From positions 930,001 to 994,000 of the forward strand of contig NZ_CP034450.1 in NCBI RefSeq assembly GCF_003952505.1: a stretch of 64,000 bases of DNA, given 5' to 3'. A program made the position numbers and the translations under genes. The DNA comes from Mesorhizobium sp. M4B.F.Ca.ET.058.02.1.1. Its GTDB lineage: Bacteria > Pseudomonadota > Alphaproteobacteria > Rhizobiales > Rhizobiaceae. Below the pieces are notes generated by a model, which was not told the origin of the DNA, ran no database searches, and saw nothing but the letters and a program-made list of their open reading frames with translations. Below are positions 36,542 through 44,056 of this stretch, in pieces (the first letter of the stretch is position 1; every line of letters starts with the position of its first letter).

Positions 36542-37033
36542 TCAGAACCGATCCCTGCCGAACTTTTCCCTGATATACTCGATCGGTGACCGAACGCGCC
36601 TATGTGTCATCCGCATGTAAGGCTCGAATATGGAAGGCATTTGCCTCAGGAATTCGTCTGCCTCCCGCAGCCGTTGTTGATTTCGATCAGTCTTTGCGGT
36701 TGTGTCGTCGTCCGGGTACATTCGCTCAGGCTGGGATAGTGGTTCGAATTGTCTAACCAGCTTCGCGAATGAGGAAATTCTGGCGAAAGCGTCCGGGCCA
36801 AAAAGAAACTTTCCTTCAAGTATTCCTTCACGAGTTAGGAGTTGGCATTCTTCGCCAGCTTCCTTGTTTGTCACGAGCGATAGAGCAGCTGTCTCAAGCT
36901 TGGAGTAGACCGCCTGTCGACGGTCGAAAAGATCGAGCAGTACCTTTTGATGCGCTGTCCTCCATTGAAGGAATGCGATGATCGCAACAGCTATGCCGAT
37001 TGTTGGCGTGAGAAGCGCAGCCAGAGTCTGCAT
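36542..37033 (-). CDS. Membrane-anchored hypothetical protein (163 aa)
   Basis: N-terminal transmembrane helix (LLTPTIGIAVAIIAFLQW) followed by a cytoplasmic helical domain with KVLLDLFDRRQAVYSKLE and FARISSFAKLVRQFE. The pattern of one helix plus FDRR..VY resembles many orphan bacterial proteins of unknown role found beside islands. ATG 37033 follows GGGGAAGGGAACA. It is downstream of the XRE gene in the same direction. Confidence 0.65.
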   Translation of the reverse strand: MQTLAALLTPTIGIAVAIIAFLQWRTAHQKVLLDLFDRRQAVYSKLETAALSLVTNKEAGEECQLLTREGILEGKFLFGPDAFARISSFAKLVRQFEPLSQPERMYPDDDTTAKTDRNQQRLREADEFLRQMPSIFEPYMRMTHRRVRSPIEYIREKFGRDRF

Positions 37034-37107
37034 TGTTCCCTTCCCCAAAGTTGGATCGACGTGGCGATCAGCATCCCATCGCCGGCACCGTGAGCTTCGG
37101 TATCTCG

Positions 37108-37320
37108 CTATTCTTCCTCCGACAATAAATCCATCGGCCTTACGCCTATTGCTTCAGCGATCTGCCAGAGCGTAATGACCGTTGGGTTCCTTTTTCCCAT
37201 CTCCAATCCGCTTACGTAGGCACGGTCTACGCCCATTCGATCGGCGACCTCATGCTGCGTGAGGTTAGCCGCGATGCGGCAACGCTTCACGTTCTTCGCA
37301 ACGAGCTGACGCATGTCCAT
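37108..37320 (-). CDS. XRE-family transcriptional repressor
   Basis: A 70-aa single-domain Cro/CI-type HTH: NVKRCRIAANLTQHEVADRMGVDRAYVSGLEMGKRNPTVITLWQIAEAIGV in pieces shows the five-helix fold, with recognition helix RAYVSGLE. It has no ligand or dimer domain beyond that. It is divergent from the SEL1-repeat gene; a palindromic operator lies between, so both promoters are probably controlled by it. Confidence 0.85.
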   Translation of the reverse strand: MDMRQLVAKNVKRCRIAANLTQHEVADRMGVDRAYVSGLEMGKRNPTVITLWQIAEAIGVRPMDLLSEEE

Positions 37321-37339
37321 ACGGCATGCGTGGCGAATT

Positions 37340-37370
37340 GTGCACTTTAATGCGACGCACTATAGTGCAC
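37340..37370. promoter_or_regulatory. Palindromic operators between xre and SEL1 genes
   Basis: GTGCACT (37340-37346) and AGTGCAC (37364-37370) are inverted with 17 bases between. The right half is part of the perfect 12-bp palindrome GCACTATAGTGC (37357-37368). The site lies in the 72-base gap between divergent starts and is the natural binding site of the XRE protein. Confidence 0.7.
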
Positions 37371-37392
37371 CATACAATGGTGAGGGGCTGTC

Positions 37393-38595
37393 ATGTCTGC
37401 ACTAAAGAATCTCGCATGCCAGTTCGTGGTGCTGACGTTCTTTGCGTCCACTGCGTTATCCGCTGAGCAGGTGGACGAAGGGCCGCGCAATCTCGATCGC
37501 GCCGTGACCCTTTATCGGCAAGGAAATTTCGTGGGGGCGCTGTCCATTATCAGACCGCTAGCGACGTCCGGCGATGCCCGTGCAGAAACTTATCTCGCCA
37601 AGATGCTTCTCTCAGGTCAGGGTGTTCAGAGGGATGCGCCCGCTGGATTGGCGCTGTTGCGTGCTGCAGCTGATCAGGATTATCGCGAAGCAGAATTCCT
37701 GCTCGGGGCTGCATATGCGTCAGGAGAGCCAGGCCTACCGGTAGATTACGTGGAGGCCTTGAAATGGCTGATAATAGCTAGAGCCCAAGACGGGCTAGCA
37801 TACGGCATGCTGAGGGATCAGATGGGCGCCGAGAACGTGGCGACAGCCACTGCCAGGGCCGCGCGCTGGCGCGAAGACACCGACCGCAGAAAAGTGCAAG
37901 CTGCCTTGGCTCTCGGCAATAAGAATGAAGTTTCGGATTATCTTACCCGACTTGCTGATGAAGGCATACCAGCTGCCCAATATGAGCTGGGTTTGTTATA
38001 CGCCGCCGGAGTACCGGATGGCATCCCTTCGAAGAAGGTGCCAGGGTTGATGGATTTTCTACCGAATGACCGAAAGGCTGCAGAATTATTTCTTAGGGCG
38101 GCATCGTTAGGTTATCCGCCGGCTCAGTCGAGGTTTGGGGCAATACTTTACGAAGGTCGAGGAGTGACCGCCGACAAGGCCGAGGCGGCGAAATGGTTCG
38201 AAAAGGCAGCTGCCCAGTCGGAAGTCAGCGCGATGATTGCGCTGGCGGACATGCTAGCAGCGGGAGATGGTGTCCGACAGGATCAAGGTCGAGCGTTCAC
38301 ATTGTACAGCCATGCTGCGGGCAAAGGTGATCCAGCGGCAATGAAGGCGCTGGGCGAGAGTTATGCAAGCGGCAGGCTTACCGAGAGAGACACCAAGCTT
38401 GCGTATATGTGGCTCACTCTGGCCAGTCAAATATATAGAAAAGAGCTTGTTGAGGTCTCTGCAAAAGAGGCCGACCTAACCCGCCTTGGCTTGGTCGAGC
38501 TGATGTCCCAGGATGAAATAGATCGTGCCAAGAACGCCACAGACATGTGCTTGAGCACATACTACCAACAATGCGGGGCATCATCTCTTCAATGA
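37393..38595 (+). CDS. Secreted SEL1-like repeat protein
   Basis: A 400-aa protein with a signal peptide (residues 1-23, cleavage after ALSA) and repeated SEL1/TPR units: GDARAETYLAKMLLSGQGV, YREAEFLLGAAYASGEPG, PAAQYELGLLYAAGV, PPAQSRFGAILYEGRGV, VSAMIALADMLAAGDGV and PAAMKALGESYASGRL. Such proteins mediate protein contacts in the periplasm; specific role unknown. Base composition is lower in GC than the integrase-primase half. Start ATG 37393 follows GAGGGG. Confidence 0.85.
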   Translation: MSALKNLACQFVVLTFFASTALSAEQVDEGPRNLDRAVTLYRQGNFVGALSIIRPLATSGDARAETYLAKMLLSGQGVQRDAPAGLALLRAAADQDYREAEFLLGAAYASGEPGLPVDYVEALKWLIIARAQDGLAYGMLRDQMGAENVATATARAARWREDTDRRKVQAALALGNKNEVSDYLTRLADEGIPAAQYELGLLYAAGVPDGIPSKKVPGLMDFLPNDRKAAELFLRAASLGYPPAQSRFGAILYEGRGVTADKAEAAKWFEKAAAQSEVSAMIALADMLAAGDGVRQDQGRAFTLYSHAAGKGDPAAMKALGESYASGRLTERDTKLAYMWLTLASQIYRKELVEVSAKEADLTRLGLVELMSQDEIDRAKNATDMCLSTYYQQCGASSLQ

Positions 38596-38643
38596 GCGCT
38601 GCTTATGTTTGTGAGATTTTGACCGATCGATGTTCCGGTGCTC

Positions 38644-39477
38644 TCATCCGAAAGGCAGCTCAGCGCGTCGGTCCTGGCTAGCATAACGTCTCGCACGCCA
38701 CCCCATCGCCGTCGCGATCCAGTTTCCCGCCCAAGAGCAGTTCTGCAGATACCATTGGGCCTCGTCACACGAACTGATCTGCTTGCACGTCCGCCGCGGC
38801 TCGCATGAGTTGCCGCTCTGCGCGACCAGCTTGCGGCTGACGATGCCGAGCGGCTGGCTCGGCGGCGCCGCGCCGTCAGTGTGCGACGAGCGCCAGTCCC
38901 AAGGCGGTTCGAAGTTGCCGACCCAAAGACCGATCTTGGCCGCCTGCGCCTTCGCCTGCTGTGGTGCGTAGGAGCCAAGACTGTAGAGCGGCCAGTCGAG
39001 CGCTTGGCCATGCTCGACCATCCACGCCGCCACGCTGACGCCGTCGGCGCGCCGGCAGTCCCCGACGAAGCGGTGATAGCGATCCCAGGTCACGAACGTG
39101 CACTGCACCGGCCTCGATGCGGCCAGGAACGCATCCAGCGCTTCCGCCGATCGCCGGCCGCAAGGATATTCGAAGCCCTTGGCATCGTCGCAGTATTGTT
39201 TGCTCTCCGGCGCGTCGATCCCGTTGAAGCGTATCCGCTGCCCGTGGACTTCGATCGTGTCGCCGTCGATCACGGAGGCTACGCCGGCGATGGCGACCAG
39301 CTTCGGCTTAATCAAGTTCTGCAAATTGATTTCCGGTAGCGATCCGCTGTTATGCATGACAAATTGCGTCACCAAGGCCGCAAATGCGGCTACGGTCACG
39401 AACACAAGCCGCAAAGGCACAGCCGACAACCAGCGTGCTCGATTACGCTTAGTTCCGCTGCGCTTTCGCCAATGCAT
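38644..39477 (-). CDS. SNase-like nuclease, C-terminal excalibur motif frameshifted
   Basis: Membrane-anchored or exported thermonuclease. ATG 39477 follows GGGGGA. A hydrophobic helix (LVFVTVAAFAALVTQFVM) precedes an SNase domain with VIDGDTIEV, IRFNGIDAPESKQ and catalytic Arg/Glu region RSAEALDAFL, ending VGNFEPPWDWR. Near the end, NCSW is followed in frame by unrelated sequence; the next frame reads GGKLDRDGDGVACETLC and stops at 38678, the expected Ca-binding excalibur motif. One G is missing in the run at 38730-38732. The nuclease domain itself is intact. Confidence 0.8.
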   Translation of the reverse strand: MHWRKRSGTKRNRARWLSAVPLRLVFVTVAAFAALVTQFVMHNSGSLPEINLQNLIKPKLVAIAGVASVIDGDTIEVHGQRIRFNGIDAPESKQYCDDAKGFEYPCGRRSAEALDAFLAASRPVQCTFVTWDRYHRFVGDCRRADGVSVAAWMVEHGQALDWPLYSLGSYAPQQAKAQAAKIGLWVGNFEPPWDWRSSHTDGAAPPSQPLGIVSRKLVAQSGNSCEPRRTCKQISSCDEAQWYLQNCSWAGNWIATAMGWRARRYASQDRRAELPFG

Positions 39478-39607
39478 TAGGTATCCCCCGACACCGAACA
39501 CGATAATGCGCCTTCCACACTTTGTTGTCGAATCCATTGTTGGACAGGCTTGCGATTGGCCTTGCATTACGCAATGTTAGCAGCGGGTTAGAGGATTTGG
39601 GGGGACC

Positions 39608-39880
39608 ATGAAGCGATTTTCTTTGACCGCCGCTGCGTTTGTTTGCTTGGCGGGTTGTGCTACGCCACCGGACAAGATTGCAGGCGTGCCAAATGCGGGC
39701 CCTTGTACCCAGGCCGATAAAGAACGCTTGGCCGTTTTGACAAACCAACAGAACAAGGCCGCGACCGGTGACGCTCTCGGTGTGTTCTTGATTGGCGTTC
39801 CGGTTTCCTCGATGTCTGGCGGCGACCACGAAACCGAAATTGCCGTGCTGAAAGGTCGTTGTGGTCCGCCGAAAACCTGA
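39608..39880 (+). CDS. Small lipoprotein (90 aa)
   Basis: Signal peptide KRFSLTAAAFVCLAGC with lipobox LAGC, Cys17 as the lipidation site. The mature part is short with two more Cys (GPCTQ, GRCGPP) and a weakly hydrophobic GVFLIGVPVSSM. It would be anchored in the outer or inner membrane. Function is unknown. It is transcribed divergently from the nuclease gene. Confidence 0.75.
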   Translation: MKRFSLTAAAFVCLAGCATPPDKIAGVPNAGPCTQADKERLAVLTNQQNKAATGDALGVFLIGVPVSSMSGGDHETEIAVLKGRCGPPKT

Positions 39881-39923
39881 TGGTGACGGAGCGTCTCGGG
39901 TCAGAACATGAGGGGAATTCGCA

Positions 39924-40655
39924 ATGCCCGTGACGAGCGGTTCGGGTAATCCAAAGTGGACACGCGACGAGACCTTACTGGCGCTCGATCTGCTTTATCG
40001 GCATGGCAAGCCGATCGACAAAAATCACCCGGACGCTGCGGAGCTGTCGCGGCTGTTGCGGGCGGCAAACATCTACCCCCAGACTGACCGGAAAGAAAGT
40101 TTCCGTAACGCTGACGGCGTGGCGCTGAAGACGCAAAATCTGTTTTCTGCCTTGCACCCTGAGCGCCGATTGAGTTCTTCCGAAATGGACAGGACCGTCG
40201 TTGTCGAGTTCCCAGATAGCCGCAAGTTCGAACTGGCAGAGATAGCAGCCGCAATTCGACAGGCGTTGGTCGGCAACTCATCGGGCGAGACTGATGAAGA
40301 CGACGACCTTGAAGTCCCGGAAGGGAAGTACCTCGCCGCGCGTCATCGCCAGAGAGACCGGAGGCTCCGAATGCGGCTGATCGACAAGCGGCGTGCCAGC
40401 GGGCTGAGATGTGAAATCTGCGATTTCTCCGTGGACGCAAGCGCCCCTAAATCGACCGACAGCTTTTTTGAGGCCCACCACACAACACCGCTGGCCGCGG
40501 CAGAAGGCGAACGAACAACCCGGCTTTCCGACATGGCCCTAGTCTGCGCCTGCTGTCATCGCTTCATTCATCGGCTGATTTCTGACAACAAACGCTGGGT
40601 AGGGATTGCCGAAGCTGCACAGGCTTGGAAGGCTCTCGCACTTAGATCGTTGTGA
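39924..40655 (+). CDS. HNH endonuclease
   Basis: A 243-aa protein. The C-terminal half has a McrA-like HNH site: CEICDF (first Cys pair), FFEAHHTTPL (HH), DMALVCACCHRFIHR (Cys pair and final His). The N-terminal half (about 10-90) is a helical domain with KWTRDETLLALDLLYRHG and ALKTQNLFSA, found in other predicted restriction-like HNH proteins. It may be a modification-dependent restriction enzyme; target unknown. No methylase is adjacent, which favours a type IV-like role or a homing enzyme. Confidence 0.82.
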   Translation: MPVTSGSGNPKWTRDETLLALDLLYRHGKPIDKNHPDAAELSRLLRAANIYPQTDRKESFRNADGVALKTQNLFSALHPERRLSSSEMDRTVVVEFPDSRKFELAEIAAAIRQALVGNSSGETDEDDDLEVPEGKYLAARHRQRDRRLRMRLIDKRRASGLRCEICDFSVDASAPKSTDSFFEAHHTTPLAAAEGERTTRLSDMALVCACCHRFIHRLISDNKRWVGIAEAAQAWKALALRSL

Positions 40656-40686
40656 ATCTGCCTTACTATTTCTCTGGAGGGGTTGG

Positions 40687-40995
40687 ATGCGTCCCGTTTG
40701 CTTGATGGCGCTATTTTTTGCAGCGCCCGGAGTCGGCTGGGCACAGCAGCAGGAGATGGCCGCGCCGCAGCCGAGGTGCTGGCTAGGATCAATGAGCTAT
40801 TCGCCTGGAGCAACTGTTCGAGCCGGCGATAACGTTATGCTGTGTACGCCCGCGTTCGCTTGGGAACCGGCCACAAAATCCGCAGCGTCAGGGTGCATTT
40901 TCAAAAGTGAGTTTTATAATTCCGGCGCTGTGGTGAGCGGCAACGAATGCCAGCCCGACGGCACGTGGACGACAGTTTCTCCAGCTAAGCCTTAA
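40687..40995 (+). CDS. Small secreted protein (102 aa)
   Basis: Signal peptide RPVCLMALFFAAPGVGWAQ, cleavage near residue 19. The mature part has Cys in RCWLGS, MLCTPA, GCIFKS and NECQPD, suggesting two disulfides. ATG 40687 follows GGAGGGG. The pattern GATV.AGDN..LC..G.W resembles small periplasmic proteins of unknown role. No family is named. Confidence 0.65.
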   Translation: MRPVCLMALFFAAPGVGWAQQQEMAAPQPRCWLGSMSYSPGATVRAGDNVMLCTPAFAWEPATKSAASGCIFKSEFYNSGAVVSGNECQPDGTWTTVSPAKP

Positions 40996-41010
40996 GACGT
41001 GTCGTGCTGG

Positions 41011-41304
41011 TCAGGCGGTGCCTTCGGTCGAACTCTCCTCGTCCATCGCATGCGGCACCGGCAGATAGGCGTTAGCCATCAACCAATCGTCCAAGATGGT
41101 CTCGACCAGATCGAGCTTCCCTTTGCCCATCTCGGCGGCCAGGCCATTCAGCATCTCGTCGGTGCGCGGATCGAGACTGAGCCCGCCCACATTCCTGAGC
41201 AGCAGCGCAGCCCTTCGCAACAGCACTTGCAATTCGGCCCGCGAGGCGTCTGCTATGTGATCGGCAGTGCTTTCCAGTTCATGCACGAATTGATGACGGG
41301 ACAT
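41011..41304 (-). CDS. Hypothetical protein (97 aa)
   Basis: A small helical protein (HELESTADHIADASRAELQVLLRRAALLLRNVGGL) with an acidic C-terminus. The middle LDPRTDEMLNGLAAEMGKGKLDLVETILDDWL looks like a helical bundle. No family is recognised. It is downstream of the 58-aa gene on the minus strand with an 11-base gap, so the two are probably cotranscribed. Confidence 0.6.
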   Translation of the reverse strand: MSRHQFVHELESTADHIADASRAELQVLLRRAALLLRNVGGLSLDPRTDEMLNGLAAEMGKGKLDLVETILDDWLMANAYLPVPHAMDEESSTEGTA

Positions 41305-41315
41305 CGGTTACGCTC

Positions 41316-41492
41316 CTAAAGGAATTTCTCGCCCTCGCCGCGGTGTTCGAAGCAGAACCAGTGGGGCGCCTGCTTCGGCCTAGCGAAGCCCCAGGCGGCA
41401 TCTTTGCTGCAGCCGTCGTGCTCGCAGACGTGGTGCTGCACGCCGGGCGGGGTGCCATATTCAGGCTTGGGCAATCGGATTTCGTCGCTCAT
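41316..41492 (-). CDS. Small putative zinc-binding protein (58 aa)
   Basis: Begins MSDEIRLPKPEYG and carries HHVCEHDGCSKDAAWGF followed by HWFCFEHRGEG, so C-x4-C and C-x2-H could bind one zinc ion. ATG 41492 was preferred over the earlier frame opening at 41528 because the extension has no conserved look. Function is unknown. Confidence 0.6.
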   Translation of the reverse strand: MSDEIRLPKPEYGTPPGVQHHVCEHDGCSKDAAWGFARPKQAPHWFCFEHRGEGEKFL

Positions 41493-41572
41493 AAGCAACA
41501 GTGAACGAAATGAGAACAAAGCTGTCAAGCCGCCTCTTGACCAGAGCCGCCGCCGTTCCTCATTTCAGGGTA

Positions 41573-41891
41573 ATGCCCGAGCAACCCGAGAAGTGGCCGA
41601 GAGGTGCCGCCTGGACCCTGACGCATGCCCACGATGCGGGGCAGGTCGCAGGCATCAGGTGCGGCTACTGTCGCGTCACGCGCTACTACCAGCCCGGCAG
41701 AGCTTAGGGAGGTGATCGGGAACGTCACGATTGACAAAGTGCGGGATAAGGTACGCTGCCAAGAATGCAAAAGCCGTGAGTGGATGAGGGCCCAGCTCTT
41801 TCATCCGACCGGAGAGCAGGCGCACACAATCCGGTACAGGCGGCTTGTGGAAATCCGATGGGAGAAACGAGTGATCTGGTGGGACGAATAG
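41573..41891 (+). pseudogene. Zinc-ribbon-like small protein, frameshifted
   Basis: The first frame starts at ATG 41573 (CAGGG upstream) and reads to RCGYCRVTRYYQP, then stops early at 41705-41707. The next frame continues AELREVIGNVTIDKVRDKVRCQECKSREWM and ends RWEKRVIWWDE at 41891. Joining them gives about 105 aa with two C-x2-C pairs, a plausible zinc ribbon. An extra C in the run at 41693-41695 accounts for the break. I recall similar intact proteins in rhizobia but cannot verify. Confidence 0.6.
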
Positions 41892-41937
41892 CTGCGGGAG
41901 CCTTTGCGGCTCTCGCAGCCAACTGCATGTCAAAAGC

Positions 41938-42498
41938 TTATTCGCCGGAACGCAGGATGCCTGTCTTACCCGGGTACTGGGCCTTGCTGTTCTGACGCCA
42001 CCAGAACTCGACGCTCACGGGGATGTGCCATTTCTTTGCAAGCCGGTCGACCTCCTTCCAAGCGTCAGATGCCGACTGGCCCTGGACCGAGATACCCAAA
42101 TCGGGATGGTACTTAAACCCGTCGTCCTCGAAGCGTTCTGCCTTGGCAGGTACGCCCAGGGCTCCAACGAGAGCATCGCCGTCGAGCTTACTCTTGGCTC
42201 TCACATGCTTGATCATCGTCAGCAAGATAGAAGCCCAGCGAGGGCTGGGTAAGTTTTTACTGTTGATGGTCACCTTAAGAGGCTTCGTAAACGCCAGGCC
42301 CGGAGCTGTGGTGAAATGCAGGGCTGGGCCGTCTGTTGAGATCGCCTCCTCTGGCTCGTCGTCACGCTCTAGTCCCAGCTGTTCCATAGCCTCGCGCACG
42401 ATCCGGTCGATGGTCTCGGTAGGCGTCTTCGTGCCGAACCAGGTCGAGATCGATTTAAGGTCCGAGAAAGTAGCGTCGTTGATTCTAATCACAGGCAT
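41938..42498 (-). CDS. RHH-like DNA-binding protein with unknown C-terminal domain
   Basis: A 186-aa protein. The N-terminus MPVIRINDATFSDLKSIS with FGTKTPTETIDRIVREAMEQL looks like a ribbon-helix-helix or SeqA-like N-domain. A central region rich in acidic residues precedes a C-terminal domain with PRWASILLTMIKHV, LGISVQGQSASDAWKEVDRLAKKW and VSVEFWWRQN. A start at ATG 42501 or 42498 follows AAGGA. The promoter has two identical palindromes, suggesting self-repression. The C-terminal fold is not recognised. Confidence 0.7.
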   Translation of the reverse strand: MPVIRINDATFSDLKSISTWFGTKTPTETIDRIVREAMEQLGLERDDEPEEAISTDGPALHFTTAPGLAFTKPLKVTINSKNLPSPRWASILLTMIKHVRAKSKLDGDALVGALGVPAKAERFEDDGFKYHPDLGISVQGQSASDAWKEVDRLAKKWHIPVSVEFWWRQNSKAQYPGKTGILRSGE

Positions 42499-42527
42499 CA
42501 TTGGGTCCTTCCCTCCGCGTTAACACC

Positions 42528-42577
42528 AGAGGATATGTAACATATAAGCTGATTTTGCAAGAGGATATGTAACATAT
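42528..42577 (-). promoter_or_regulatory. Tandem 18-bp repeat with ATATGT-A-ACATAT palindromes
   Basis: AGAGGATATGTAACATAT occurs identically at 42528-42545 and 42560-42577 (period 32). Each contains a 13-bp palindrome with one central base. On the minus strand TTGCAA lies between the copies, so they flank or overlap a promoter 35-75 bases ahead of the RHH-like gene. Confidence 0.75.
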
Positions 42578-42919
42578 TCTCTGAGCGGCCGTTGGATGCT
42601 CATAACCCGCTAACTGTTTTTCCTCTTCGAGAAGAGCAAGCGCATCGCGCCCACCCCCAAATGCCCCTGCCCGGCCGCTTCTACCGCGACCGACCAAGCG
42701 TCTGCGCTAGGTCATAGTACGGCGGGGTCTGTTGCCCGCAGGGTCTCCAAACCGCCTATGGTGGCGCGCGCCATCAGCTTGGCGCTCGGGGGGGGGGGCG
42801 CCGTGACATCGCGCCCCCGCGGCGACTTGTAGAAGCACAACGGCGACGCGGCGATATCGCCGCATTTCAACGGCGTAATGCGAGCGCCGGGGCTGCGAAA
42901 CCGGGCAAGACCTCCCAGT
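42578..42919. other. Gene-poor stretch with G11 tract
   Basis: No convincing gene. An 11-G run at 42788-42798 lies between GGCGCTC and CGCC. One minus-strand frame (42712-42975) crosses it and could be a decayed gene end, but it lacks a ribosome site. The run is also a likely place for sequencing error. Confidence 0.4.
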
Positions 42920-43754
42920 TCACAGTTTCGCTTTGACGGCTTTTTGGAACGTGGCACGCATGTGCCTGATTTCACTGGTCGTCAGCTTCCCGCCGATCGC
43001 CGAGCCGCAGATTGGTAGAAGCTTTTTGTCAAGCTCAGCAGGAACGCCCCGGTCTGTCTCCCAATAGGCCGCAACCCCCTCGATATCGGTTTTTCCAAGC
43101 CCATCGACGAAGGTAGTGACCGTTACGGCTATAGTGGCCAGGTTATGGGCTTCTCCTGTCGCCGGAGTAGATGCGGCCTTCGCAGCAGCCACCTTTATGA
43201 CTTCTTCTTTCTCTTCCCTCACCGATAGAAAGGTCTTGATCGTATCGGCTCCCCACTCCGTTGTCGTGTCTGCTTCCAACATGAGTTGCTGGGACTGCGA
43301 CCCGCGACTTGGCGCAATGCCGAGCAGATGCACTCTTACCCCATAGTTTTGCGCAATCTGAACGCCCACGCGAACATCTTCATCCCCCGACAGAAGAATG
43401 GCATCGCCGATGGACTTTAGTCGGGCCAATTCGATCATATCAGTCACAATAAGGGAATCGACGCCCTTTTGCTGCCCGTGGCTGTTTATGAAACCTAGCC
43501 GAAGTTTGACATCGTCTAGACCTGCCACCGCAGCTTGATCGGTCGTTGGCCGGCTGCCACTTACGGCACCATCATACCAGTAAATTCTCAGGAGCTTTGT
43601 GTCTGGGGCTCTCTGCGCCACCTTCTTTCAGGCATTCCACGGCCTGTTTTGCGTCAAGGCTAACTGCCGTTCTGGCCTTCTTGCTGCCAGTTAGCGCAGT
43701 GCTGCCCTGTGCGAAAAGGTAGCCCGCGTCCACAAAGACTGCGCACCGATCCAT
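42920..43754 (-). pseudogene. NYN-domain (PIN-like) RNase, frameshifted
   Basis: The first frame starts at ATG 43754 with MDRCAVFVDAGYLFAQGS, the first NYN strand with catalytic Asp, and runs to AVECLKE before losing homology. The second frame continues VAQRAPDTKLLRIYWYDGA, KGVDSLIVTDMIELA, AILLSGDEDVRVGVQIA and GVRVHLLG, the remaining acidic motifs, then a C-terminal region of about 100 residues. One extra G at 43621-43622 separates them. NYN proteins are RNases, some of them in defence or RNA decay. Intact length would be about 277 aa. Confidence 0.75.
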
Positions 43755-43777
43755 TGTCCCCGCCCCACAAATAGCAA

Positions 43778-43799
43778 GGGCTCCCGCAGGAGCCCTTTT
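43778..43799 (+). terminator. Hairpin terminator at the right cargo end
   Basis: Perfect 7-bp stem GGGCTCC-CGCA-GGAGCCC followed by TTTT on the plus strand. It points to the right although the NYN gene runs left; it might insulate the tRNA side from readthrough. Confidence 0.55.
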
Positions 43800-43978
43800 A
43801 TGCCGTCACGGCCACAATTTACGTATCGGGACGCGACGGAGTAACCGGTTAAATGGCACGTACGCTGTCACTTCGCAAGTGAGATTATTCACATTTAGCG
43901 TGAAACTCAATATCAACAATGTGTTGACGAATTGTTTGTTCCGCGGTTTGTCCGGACGAATTCCCTCCCCGATTTTAC

Positions 43979-44011
43979 GGACACCGCACGGACACAAAAT
44001 CAGATGGACAC
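43979..44011. promoter_or_regulatory. GGACAC repeats near attR (candidate integrase arm sites)
   Basis: GGACAC occurs at 43979-43984, 43990-43995 and 44006-44011, close to attR and in the same orientation as the two copies near attL. The stretch 43803-44056 holds no gene and includes the 10-bp palindrome TAACCGGTTA at 43842-43851. Confidence 0.4.
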
Positions 44012-44056
44012 GAAAACCGGCGCTCACCTCTTACAAATTATTGATTTTACTTAGTT

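Noticed and set aside
42485..42697. 70-aa minus-strand frame upstream of the RHH-like gene
   Set aside because: It overlaps the tandem operators, has no ribosome site and a composition set by the repeats.
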